Positions 46,995 through 56,074 of a stretch of 64,000 nucleotides of DNA are shown piece by piece; position 1 is the first letter of the stretch, and each line of letters begins with the position of its first letter. The DNA comes from Trametes villosa (lineage: Eukaryota; Basidiomycota; Agaricomycetes; Polyporales; Polyporaceae), in NCBI GenBank assembly GCA_002964805.2, contig PUDQ02000001.1, positions 4,116,001 through 4,180,000 of the forward strand. Reading direction: 5' to 3'. The translations under genes were made by a program, and so were the position numbers. A model generated the notes under the pieces. That model saw only the letters and a program-made list of their open reading frames with translations, was not told where the DNA came from and made no database searches.

Positions 46995-48755
46995 CTACAG
47001 TGTGCATGAATCGGAGCATAATGTAGTGACACGAATGTCCTGAACGCAATGGGACAACCGTTCTGTGTAGATCCCCAACGCGGCGTCCGCTCCGTAGGAC
47101 TGCGTGGAGGAAGCGCCATATAGCCCGGGAATGAAGGATACCACGAAGGAGCGGAGCGAGTGTCCCAGCTGCTTCTGACGCTCTTCCAACACAGGTGCGA
47201 TGACATCTGCCGTCTCACCCTCCGCCTTCTCTACGTCGATCATATCGCGCCGCTCCTTGACGACGGTCAGCTCCTCCAAGGAAGGACAGACGACGGCGCC
47301 CGATGATGGTGCTGGGGAAGCAAGCGCGATGAGGTGCGCATTCCAGTATGGGTTGAAAGGCCGGAAGCGGATGGGCCCGAGCTGGAGGTGCGTCAGCCGC
47401 GGAAGCGCATCCAGGACGAGGGGCAGGTCGGGCACGTCCCCGGGTACGGCGATCGTGAGGCGCAACGTCGTGATCGAGGGCACCCCGAGGAAGACGCGGT
47501 GGACGTCGCGACTGATGTTGCGAGACTCCTGCTGTACTGCCAGCAGCTCACGGCCGCCTTGGAAGGTCTGCACGTCGTACTTGAGTCGCATCGTCCCCGA
47601 GTAGGTGCGGATGTGCAGTCGGTCCGCACCGTCGACAGTAGACCTAGCCAGGCGGTCTGGGAGGAGGTGGCGCATCCGCTCTTGTACCGCGCTCAATGGG
47701 CCTGATGAATCATGAAGGAATTTAATGGTGAGTCGGGTGGAAGGAGGAAACTCGACGTGCTCCAGGAAGAATACCGCCGAGTCCGCTTCGGGAAATAGCA
47801 GCTTGAGGTGCTCAAGAACCACAAAACGAAGTGGCGGGACGTCGCCCGGCGGAAACCACCACGCGATGAAGGTATGGCGCGCGAAGGTCACAGTAAGCTG
47901 TCGAAGGTGCCTGGAGCAGCGGGCAAGAGCAACACTGCGGCTTGTTTGAGCGCCCTCGGGAGAAAAATCGGAAGGTGAGAGAACGGTGAGTTTCTGCAGT
48001 GTCTGGGTGACGAAGTACGGTAAGAGCTCAGGTGGGCTCTCGAGCTCCCTGAGGGAAGGGAGTGCGGTTTCGATCATCGATGGATCGTTCATGAGAGAGC
48101 GGAGCGGTTTCCCGTTCAAGCTTCTCTGGGAGGAGAGGTGCAAGGTTTGGAGGCTCGCGAACTGGCCGCGGAACAAGAGCGAGTGCAGCTCCTCGTCAGT
48201 GAGACCCACAGGCGCCTGGAGGTAGGAAATCCGGTGGAAGTGTGGAGCCAGGATCTCTTTATACACTCCTGCCAACAGGCTTTGGCGAGAGAGACGCGAC
48301 GTGATCTGGATGAGCCGGGAGCCGGAGTGACGGAGGAGAATCTCCACTAGTTCGGGCTTGTAGTATACCGCTTGTACGGCGAACATGTCCGCCCAGAACT
48401 CGGATGCCTGTAGGACGACGGATCGCCAGTGCCGGGAGACATGCAGTAGCCTCAACGCCCTGATCGACCGCCATTCCCGCCCAGTCAAAACGAGAATGTG
48501 CGTCAGGAGCTCGATGGGTAGACGGCGGTGAATAGTGGGAACGGCATGGTTCCAACAGGCCATCAGAGCGGCGACGTGAAGCGGGTCCTGCTCCCTGAGT
48601 CTGGCGAGAGCCCAAAGCTCAATCTCTTGCGCGTCGGAGATAGGAACGGTCGTAAGAGCAAGCGTTTCCAGGGATGAAAGCGCGATATCGATTTCGGCGA
48701 AGTCTGGAAAAGACCGCTCTCCGCGTTCACGTCGACCCCGAGGAATGCCGCGCAT
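46995..48755 (-). CDS. F-box protein, copy 2 of a local cluster
   Basis: A single exon of about 586 aa, starting MRGIPRGRRERGERSFPDFAEIDIALSSLETL. The F-box-like segment, about residues 75-125, reads PTIHRRLPIELLTHILVLTGREWRSIRALRLLHVSRHWRSVVLQASEFWADMF. Leucine-rich stretches follow, such as HFHRISYLQAPVGLTDEELHSLLF and DALPRLTHLQLGPIRF, then SSGAVVCPSLEELTVVKERRD and the C-terminal block LRSFVVSFIPG...YTERLSHCVQDIRVTT. A longer in-frame start at 48950 exists but adds unaligned sequence. It is a tandem paralogue of copy 1, about 300 bp away in the same orientation. Confidence 0.8.
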   Translation of the reverse strand: MRGIPRGRRERGERSFPDFAEIDIALSSLETLALTTVPISDAQEIELWALARLREQDPLHVAALMACWNHAVPTIHRRLPIELLTHILVLTGREWRSIRALRLLHVSRHWRSVVLQASEFWADMFAVQAVYYKPELVEILLRHSGSRLIQITSRLSRQSLLAGVYKEILAPHFHRISYLQAPVGLTDEELHSLLFRGQFASLQTLHLSSQRSLNGKPLRSLMNDPSMIETALPSLRELESPPELLPYFVTQTLQKLTVLSPSDFSPEGAQTSRSVALARCSRHLRQLTVTFARHTFIAWWFPPGDVPPLRFVVLEHLKLLFPEADSAVFFLEHVEFPPSTRLTIKFLHDSSGPLSAVQERMRHLLPDRLARSTVDGADRLHIRTYSGTMRLKYDVQTFQGGRELLAVQQESRNISRDVHRVFLGVPSITTLRLTIAVPGDVPDLPLVLDALPRLTHLQLGPIRFRPFNPYWNAHLIALASPAPSSGAVVCPSLEELTVVKERRDMIDVEKAEGETADVIAPVLEERQKQLGHSLRSFVVSFIPGLYGASSTQSYGADAALGIYTERLSHCVQDIRVTTLCSDSCTL

Positions 48756-49138
48756 GGGGCTGCAGTGGGCTCGATTGTTGCGATGGCTAGGTGGGAATGG
48801 GATATCCGTTGTGACAGGGGTGGTAAATGTGTGCGCTGTGCTTGAAGGTAGGACGGTAGGCACTCGAGAACGCGGAAGAGGGGCAAGTCGCTGCAAGTCA
48901 GCCACCCACAGGAGTGCTAGTGATGATCGGTCTTCGTGAGAATGATGCACAGCCGAGGATAAAACTCGTCATACTGACATCTCGCATACAGTGATGTACA
49001 CCGTACTTAGCTTGGCATCGAGAACTGCTGGTAGGCTGTATTCCTCAGTTGGCGGGGCGAGGCTGCACTGTGAGGTAGTGGGTACTCGAACAGACGGAGT
49101 TTCGAACACTACTTACTTAGGCTGAAGTTGTACAATGC

Positions 49139-49327
49139 CAGGACATATAAGCTAGTGGCATTACAAGCTAAAGACCGGCGATTGGGGGTCGCGCTGACGC
49201 TCTGAGCGTACGGGGATAAGCGTGCTGTATAGAGGTCCACCGCTGTGTTCTCCTCATAGGTCGGAGTGAAGAAGGAGATACGGCTAGGGATGTCGATGAA
49301 GGATAGTGCGAAGGAGTAGCGCAATCA
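49139..49327 (-). pseudogene. F-box gene fragment (C-terminal block only)
   Basis: The reading LRYSFALSFIDIPSRISFFTPTYEENTAVDLYTARLSPYAQSVSAT matches the last 50 or so residues of the intact copies, for instance LRSFVLAFIPRQLPFSTPSYEVDAAVNFYAARLLPFVQSVSTT. Similarity stops at 49328, where repeat copy E begins, and no upstream part of this gene is found on the far side of E. This is therefore a truncated remnant. Confidence 0.75.
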
Positions 49328-49328
49328 G

Positions 49329-52300
49329 TGCCAAACATTGCTGTGCTCGACGGCGCCGAAGTTGTCCCATCTGGGCAAGTACGATCGCATACACCCCCAG
49401 GTTGTTGTTTACGCCCATCATCTAGCAGATCTGGCCTCCTCTCTGCGCGTACTCATGCGGCTCCTACACGTTCTAGAACTGGTGTCTGGCGGCTGGCTAG
49501 CAAGCTTGGACGCAGGCTAGGCTGGATTGCAATCCCAACCACCCGCCGGACGCGGCGAGCGCCCGAACAACGGTCAGCCTCCGTGGCTGACATGTCTGCC
49601 CCCTCCTGCACTGTTTATCACCCTGCCCTCTGCGCTTCGGGATGTCTTTCGTCTCTTGCCCCCCAACGACCACCACCACCATCTCTGGCTCTATCCTCGC
49701 CTCCTTCTGCTTGTCTATGGCCCATCTAGGTATCGTCTGAGGTGACTCTGCCTCCGATACCGCCCACCTCTTCCGGCTTTTGCTCGGTGGGAGGTGCCAT
49801 GTACTAGGCTTTTGGGTGCTTGCTTGTGGTATTGGTAGCCTTCGTCGACGCCCCACCGGCTCAATGGCCCGCTCGACCTACACCAACCGTGGTGTCTGTT
49901 CTCTCGACTAGCGAAGCACGTCGAGGGATGGCTGTGGAGACCGGTTTTCTTTTGTTACTGTCACTAGACGGCTGGAGGCACCTCAAAGTACGTCATTCGT
50001 CTTCGCTTGGTTGCTCTTACTGATAGGCTACAGCCTCCGGCCATGTTCATCTTCGCGTCTGCCGTCCTGGTCTCGAGATGCGCTACGAGCTGTTACGCGG
50101 GTTGCTCTCTGACGCCTGCCATCCTGGTCTCCTTTCCGCTCCGGGGATTATCAGCATCCCCTCTTCCATGCGGCAGACTATGGCGGCCCCACCTTCGGCG
50201 TCGACAACCACCTCAGCTCGCGGCCTTCCTTGGACGTCCTCGCGACCCACCCAGAAAACCCGAAAACATTGCTCGATAATCATCAAACCTCGAACAAAAG
50301 TAGAAACCGTCCGAAAACCCAGATCTTTCCTTTCTCCTTCTCCCCCATATAATATGTACGACTACGTGGTAGCGCCCTGCCCATAGTGTTCATGTAAGTG
50401 GTTCGTTCTTCACGAGGCTCCTCACACAGGCTAACCTTCTTTGCGCCTTAGCCCTTGCTTCGGTCCTTCTGGCTTCAATGCCCGACCGTCGCGACCCCAG
50501 TTCCCCCTCGTCTCGAAAACTGCCACTCACGAGTTCGGTCGGCGCCGACCGATTTCGTGTTTACCCCTCCCGCGGTCAACGAGACCCAATCTTCCTCCTC
50601 GCCGACGCCCTGCCGCATGTCAAGCAGACTCCGCCCGGTCTCCCCGGTGGTGGGCCTGTCGGCGACTTGCAAGCGACTTGTTCATTCCTTCGACGCTCGA
50701 TACGTTCTGCGCTGGCGGCTGCTCACCGTCATCCAGCGAGTGCGTGCTCGAGCGTCGAAGCGCGAGCGCCCCGCCAACTCAAGTCCGCCTCCCCTTGCGG
50801 CTTTGGTGGGCGCTCGATGTTACTCCGACTAGTGGACGCTCTTCGTCCACGCAGGAGCCCCTCCTCAACTGCTGTTGGGCCCCTCCTTCATTTTCCTTAC
50901 GCCCTTCAACTTGCGGCACATCCGACATTGGCGGCTTCTCACCGTCTTCCAGTGAGATCGTGTTTAATGGCTGAAGAGCGCGTGCGCCGCCAATTCAATC
51001 TTGTCACCCCATACGACCTTGGCGAGCACGCTTTGACTTCTTCCCGACGCTGTGTTCCTCAAGCAGTAGTCGCCCTTGCTATCCGCCCCCGCACGGCTTC
51101 GGCTATCCCCCTTGACATGGACAAGATCGTCCGGATACGCCTCGCTCGCTCATCGATCATCGGTCACCCCGCATCTGGTGAGTTCTTTCGACGTGCGCTT
51201 GGCTTTCTCTGCGTTCTGACAATGTTTGTCTAGGTCCGCTCAGGGACTCAATCGCACAATCCCGAGACAGCCGGATGCCCCAACCATCTCTACAGGCGTG
51301 TTAATCCCGCTTGGACTCGCCTTGGTCTCCTGTTTATCTGGTAAGTCCGCAGCCAGGTCTGGCGCATCCTAGTTACTGAAGCCTATCGCTCAGCCTCAAC
51401 CTGGGTATGGCATGTTTGCGATCACGTCTTTCTCAGGCCGGGGCCGGTTCTCAGGAGTACTGAAGCCGATGCTCAAACTCGCCTTGCGCTTGTTCCCTCC
51501 GACGTGACAAGACCGTCCGGACAAGCCCTCTGTTATCACGCGTCACGTAAGCCCTTCTCGCCATCGTCGACGACGCGATTCTCATACCTATCTTCTCAGC
51601 CATCCATCCACACCTATGTTTTCGTATGCATAGGGCTGTCGAGCACCGGAAGACGCGTCCCCACTGTCCCCTCAGGCGTGTTAACACCGCCCGGACAAGT
51701 GCACTGTTCCCTTTCGCACCCTGTGAGTCCGCTATCGCATCGATGCCAGTACCCGATCCAGCTGCTGATGCACATCCCTAGACTCAAACTCGGCTCGCAG
51801 GTCTGCACAACCTGTCGCTCCGAGAGAGAGAGAGAAGGGTGCCCCTCCGCGCTGCCTTCTATGCATGGGAGAAAGCGCAGAGTCCCCACCGCCCCTTGTC
51901 GGACGTCGAACATCTGACAAGGGGGTCTGAACCCCGTGCAGGTACGTGCCACGGCTTCTTGCTCGCGATAGTTGCTTACTAGATCACACTCCTTAGGTAT
52001 AGCCTGCACAACACACATTAGATCCCGGGAGGGGTCTTACCCACTGCCTCCCCGCCACGCTTTGATTCGCTCTCAAGACCCGCCTTCCAGTCTCTACATC
52101 GACGACAATACTCAGTCGCCCAACTAGCGCCAGCCATCGGGCACACGCTTTCCCAGCTGGCGCCGACTCAAAATCCTGCGGCTGTACGGTGGCTAGGCCG
52201 GCCAATGTCTTCCCTGAGGAACCCAAAAACTCCCTTACGGGAGTACCCAGTAAGTATTGCTCCTATCTCGTCCACAATCCTCAACTGACAGTCACCCAGA

Positions 52301-52612
52301 CGACATCCTGGGGGCCAAAGGATGCTCGTCAAAAGGAGTCCCCGGACTCCACCCCCGCGACTCCGGGCTGGCCCCGGAGCTCGCCTCTCTGTGCGGATAC
52401 GACGCCCAGCGCCTTGCGCCGACCACTCCATTCACACACCAAGCCGCCGCCGGTCGATACCGGCGTGGATGTTGGCCCGTGGTCGGCGCCCCTCATGCTC
52501 CATACTGGTTTATCTCTTGTCCTTAGTCAATGTAGGGCACGAGTCTGGCGGCGGACGCGACGCCGGGACCAAGATGAGGTTGCGCTCAATGATTAGTCGT
52601 TTCGCACAGTGA
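49329..52612 (+). repeat. Hairpin-chain repeat element, copy E
   Basis: A solo copy inside the F-box cluster, starting GTGCCAAACATTGCTG and ending TTTCGCACAGTGA. Intron-like segments with GT...AG ends lie at 49988-50033, 50394-50451, 51178-51233, 51341-51393, 51547-51599, 51723-51781, 51942-51996 and 52250-52299 (46-59 nt). Several have branch-site-like CTGAC or CTAAC near the 3' end. Hairpins: GGTATCG 49729-49735 with CGATACC 49755-49761; TCTCTCGAC 49900-49908 with GTCGAGGGA 49920-49928; GTGGACG 50832-50838 with CGTCCAC 50844-50850; GGAGTC-CCCG-GACTCC 52335-52350; CATCCT/AGGATG around 52306-52326. It gives an independent comparison for the other four copies because it lies outside the inverted duplication. 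Confidence 0.83.
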
Positions 52613-53107
52613 CTGCTGGTCTCGAGAGGTCGACCGGATTAGCGAATAACAACAAGGTATGTACAGAACGGATGACTATGCTACATGCAAATACAAGACA
52701 GTCCGAGAGATACTAGCGGTGCGAGTCGAGATGAAGGGGAGGAAAGGAGCGAGTGAGTCGTATATCTGGCGCCACGAAGCGCCCTCGGCAAGCGCTGGCA
52801 AATATACCAGCGCCCTCAGTCGAGCGACATGCTTAATCGAAGTCTTAATAGAAATCGTTGCCGTTCATACGTTAACATCTCACCTCCTTATACATGTAAA
52901 CTGGTGAGCAAATCTGATCGCCTTGAAGAGATCCAATCGAGGCTAAGTACAAGTACAAGGAGCGCCCGGCGGACATCGTAAGGTATCATGCACAGAGCAT
53001 GGCGCATGGGAAACAGAAGGGCGCGCCCACGGGCCACGCCACGCTACGCCAAAACAAATGAACATATGAGCCGGGGAAGGCGTATTTAGGACAGCCAGGC
53101 AGCCCAG
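52613..53107. other. Spacer after repeat copy E
   Basis: No gene is seen. It does not resemble the missing part of the F-box fragment on the other side of copy E. AT content is higher than in the flanks. Confidence 0.35.
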
Positions 53108-53365
53108 TCAGAAGGTGATGGCGAGGTTGTCCGCAGGGCCAGTCACCGCAGCAGCGAACGAGGGGGAGGAGACAGGAAGGAGTTCGGTTTCAGGGTATGC
53201 CCTGCAGAAGCTCGGTAGAGAGAGAGAGCGGTGGTGAGATGGTCTAGATAAGGGAGCATATCCAGGGGGAGAACGTGCAGTATTTCTGCGAGACGCCGCC
53301 ATTCATCGCGCAGGAGAGTGTCGCAGCTGCGGACGTACACATTTGACTGAAGGTGCGCGGACACA
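53108..53365 (-). pseudogene. Decayed F-box gene fragment related to copy 4
   Basis: Two frames on the minus strand, read in order, give DVSAHLQSNVYVRSCDTLL...HVLPLDMLPYLDHLTTA and then CRAYPETELLPVSSPSFAAAVTG. They align with the copy 4 stretch DIATALARVFSQTRTIATATLS...SLLDMFPHLGSLTIA...GKAYPETDLLLLSALAFSGSSSG. A frame change lies between them, and no start or F-box remains. It is a broken remnant of the same family. Confidence 0.6.
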
Positions 53366-53420
53366 TCTTGCGCAGAGGACTTAGGAGCTTGTGCTGCACT
53401 CGGCGCTCCTGCCGTGGTGA

Positions 53421-55184
53421 TCAGGATTGGCGGTACGTGGTCGTGCTGACACTCTGGACAAAGGGCAATAAACGTGCCGCGTAGAAGTTCACCGCCGCGT
53501 CCACCTCGTACGACGGTGTAGAGAAGGGGAGTTGCCGGGGGATGAAGGCTAACACGAAGGAGCGGAGCGGGCGTCCCAGCTGTTTCTGTCGCTCTTCTAA
53601 CACAGTCGCAACGACCTCTGCCGTCTCGCCTTCCGCCTTCTCCAGGTCGGGCCTGTCAAGTCGTTCCTTGATGAGGGCCAACGTCTCTAGATTAGGACAG
53701 ACGACCGCAACCGACGACTCGGACGGCGAAGCATTGGCGAGGGAGTTGAGGAGCGTGGCCCATCCATCCCGCTTGATGCGGACATTCCCGAGTTGCAGAT
53801 CAGTGAGCTGCGGGAACGCGTCCAGGACGCGGTGTACGTTGGGCACGTCAGTGTCGGGCGCCTCTAGCATGAGGCGCAAGGTCCGAATCGAATTGGCCCC
53901 AGAGAAGATGCGGAGGACGTCGCCTGTGACGTCGCCAACATTCGGCCGCACCGTGAGCAGCTCTCGGTCGTCCCGGAACGTCTGCAGGCTGTATTGCCCG
54001 TGCATCTTTGGGTAGGTGAGGATGTGTAGGCGGTCGGCGGTGTCGATGACGGATACGCTGAGGCGTTCGGGGAGGAGACTACGCAGTCGGCCTTCGACAT
54101 GCCACGGGCCATTCGGGACGGAGGGGTGGTGGACGTGCCCAAGGTACATCCGTACCGGAAGAGGGTACTGGGTGTGCTCCAGGAAGGACTGTATAGGCCG
54201 CTGTAACACGTCCAGTATCCGGAGGTACTGGAGGGTAGGGAGGTCGAGCGGCGTCTCACTCTTTGACGGGGCCCACTGTGCGGGTAGGATGTTGGGCGCG
54301 ATCGCGAGCCATCGAAGCCGCCTGGAGCAGCGGCGAAGTGCGACCGCGAGAGGGTTTGTCCTATCATCCGCCAAGCGAGGAGGGCTGGCTGATTCGGACG
54401 GTGAGAGGATGGAGAGCCTTTCCAGCGATTGTGCCGCAAGGTATGGTAGGAGATCGAATGGTGTCGTTAGATCCCGAAGACAAGGTAGAGCAGCTTCGAT
54501 CGGGGGGTCGTCCAAGCTCATGAGAGCTCGGAACCCTCCCCCGAGAGCGCTCAGACTCCTGTCGGGTGAGAGGTGCAGGACTTGAAGGCTCCGAAACTGG
54601 CTGCCGGATACGAGCGCATGTAGCTCCCTATCCATCAGCATCGGGGGCAGCCGGAGGTATGATATGCGGTGGAGATGCGGGGCCAGCATGTCGCCATGCA
54701 AGAGTTCCCGGCCAAGAAGGACGGGCTTGAGTTGGAACGTTTGTGAGCCGGAGCGGCGGAGAAGGACCTCCACGAATTCGGGTCGCCTGTACACGGGCGG
54801 CAGTGCGAGCATATCCGCCCAGAACTCGGACGCGTGTAAGAGGATGGACCGCCAGTGCCGGCAGACGTGAAGCAGCTTCAGCGGTGACCTGAGGCCCGGC
54901 CATGCTCGACCCGCGAGGAGGAGGATGTTCATGAGGAGCTCGATGGGTAGGTAGCGGTGAATAGGCGCGACATAGTTCCGGCGGGCGTTCAACGCCGCGA
55001 TATACAGCGGGTCCTGCTCCCCTGTAGCGAGAGCCCAGAGCTCAATCTCTCGTGCACCAGAGACGGGAAGGGTTTCGAGAGCGCGCGCGTCCTCGGCTGA
55101 AAGCTTGGTACATGGCTCGACGAACTCGGGAAAGGATAGCCCCTCCCTGCTTAGGGGCTCGCGTACTGTTGGGGGACCGCGCAT
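53421..55184 (-). CDS. F-box protein, copy 3 of a local cluster
   Basis: A single exon of about 587 aa, starting MRGPPTVREPLSREGLSFPEFVEPCTKLSAEDARAL. The F-box-like segment reads APIHRYLPIELLMNILLLAGRAWPGLRSPLKLLHVCRHWRSILLHASEFWADML. LRR-like blocks include HLHRISYLRLPPMLMDRELHALV and DAFPQLTDLQLGNVRI, then VAVVCPNLETLALIKERLDRPDLEKAEGETAEVVATVLEERQKQLGRPLRSFVLAFIP. The LEKAEGETAxVxAxVLEERQKQLG block is shared with copy 2, making these two closest. A longer start at 55463 is in frame but adds sequence with no match in the paralogues. Confidence 0.8.
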   Translation of the reverse strand: MRGPPTVREPLSREGLSFPEFVEPCTKLSAEDARALETLPVSGAREIELWALATGEQDPLYIAALNARRNYVAPIHRYLPIELLMNILLLAGRAWPGLRSPLKLLHVCRHWRSILLHASEFWADMLALPPVYRRPEFVEVLLRRSGSQTFQLKPVLLGRELLHGDMLAPHLHRISYLRLPPMLMDRELHALVSGSQFRSLQVLHLSPDRSLSALGGGFRALMSLDDPPIEAALPCLRDLTTPFDLLPYLAAQSLERLSILSPSESASPPRLADDRTNPLAVALRRCSRRLRWLAIAPNILPAQWAPSKSETPLDLPTLQYLRILDVLQRPIQSFLEHTQYPLPVRMYLGHVHHPSVPNGPWHVEGRLRSLLPERLSVSVIDTADRLHILTYPKMHGQYSLQTFRDDRELLTVRPNVGDVTGDVLRIFSGANSIRTLRLMLEAPDTDVPNVHRVLDAFPQLTDLQLGNVRIKRDGWATLLNSLANASPSESSVAVVCPNLETLALIKERLDRPDLEKAEGETAEVVATVLEERQKQLGRPLRSFVLAFIPRQLPFSTPSYEVDAAVNFYAARLLPFVQSVSTTTYRQS

Positions 55185-56074
55185 TCTAGTGTGAGTGCAG
55201 GAGCCTGCGAGATGTAAATGAACTCCAGGGTTTTGGCGCCGTAAACCCTTCGAAAAGCGACTCACTCTAATTTCTGTTCGTGTAAGTGTGGCAGGAGATA
55301 CAACGCGCACCACGCTAGCGATACCGTAACGGTAGAAGGCTGCTTGAAGTTGCTCGTGTCGACTGTTGCGGAATCGATGCCTGTGTCCTCCGTGGGAGAA
55401 AGATGTTTGCGCGCGCTGTCCCGAGGGTGATGCTGCGCAATACATCATGGCAACTGGGAACACTCACCAATACTTGGCGGCAACTCGAGCTACACATAGA
55501 TCTCTAACCGTATAGATCACCACATAGCAGCATTGCTTCACAGAGTCGTCTTAAGCCAAGATGAGGAGCTTGCACGGTAGGTAGCCTCGACGCGGTGGTG
55601 GACCGGAGGAAAGCGCGACTGACGCAACACGGTCCCGATGCATCCTCTCGGCAAGCGCCGGCAACCAAGCCATTGGCTTCAACGCTACATACATAAAGTG
55701 TGTCGTCTGAGCGCAAATATTGTTGCCGTCCGTATATTTGACGAACACTAGATGATCCTATGAACTTCAAGCCAAGGCACCGAGCGGGGGTATCTGGAAA
55801 CGGTATCGTCAAGTGCTGCACAACTTTGATGCAAAAGCCATATCAAGGGCGGGTTGAAGGCGTGAACTTATGCGGCTCGGGAGACTCTAGTACCGAGTAA
55901 GTACTACTGAGATGCTCTAAAGTTGAAACGAGAGAAACGAGGGATCCGCTGGCACACCGTACTGAAGGGTTACTACACAATCGAGAACCGTGCGATGAGT
56001 CCGACAACTCTAACGAGATGCCTCTACTCCTAAGCCATGTAATTCCTAACCGATCCATGATGGGACAGTGTCCC
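55185..56074. other. Spacer between F-box copies 3 and 4
   Basis: About 890 bases with no supported gene. It has weak, short resemblance to part of the spacer at 52780-52870 (a CTCGGCAAGCGC-GGCA block), which could be shared old flanking DNA of the F-box cluster. Confidence 0.35.
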
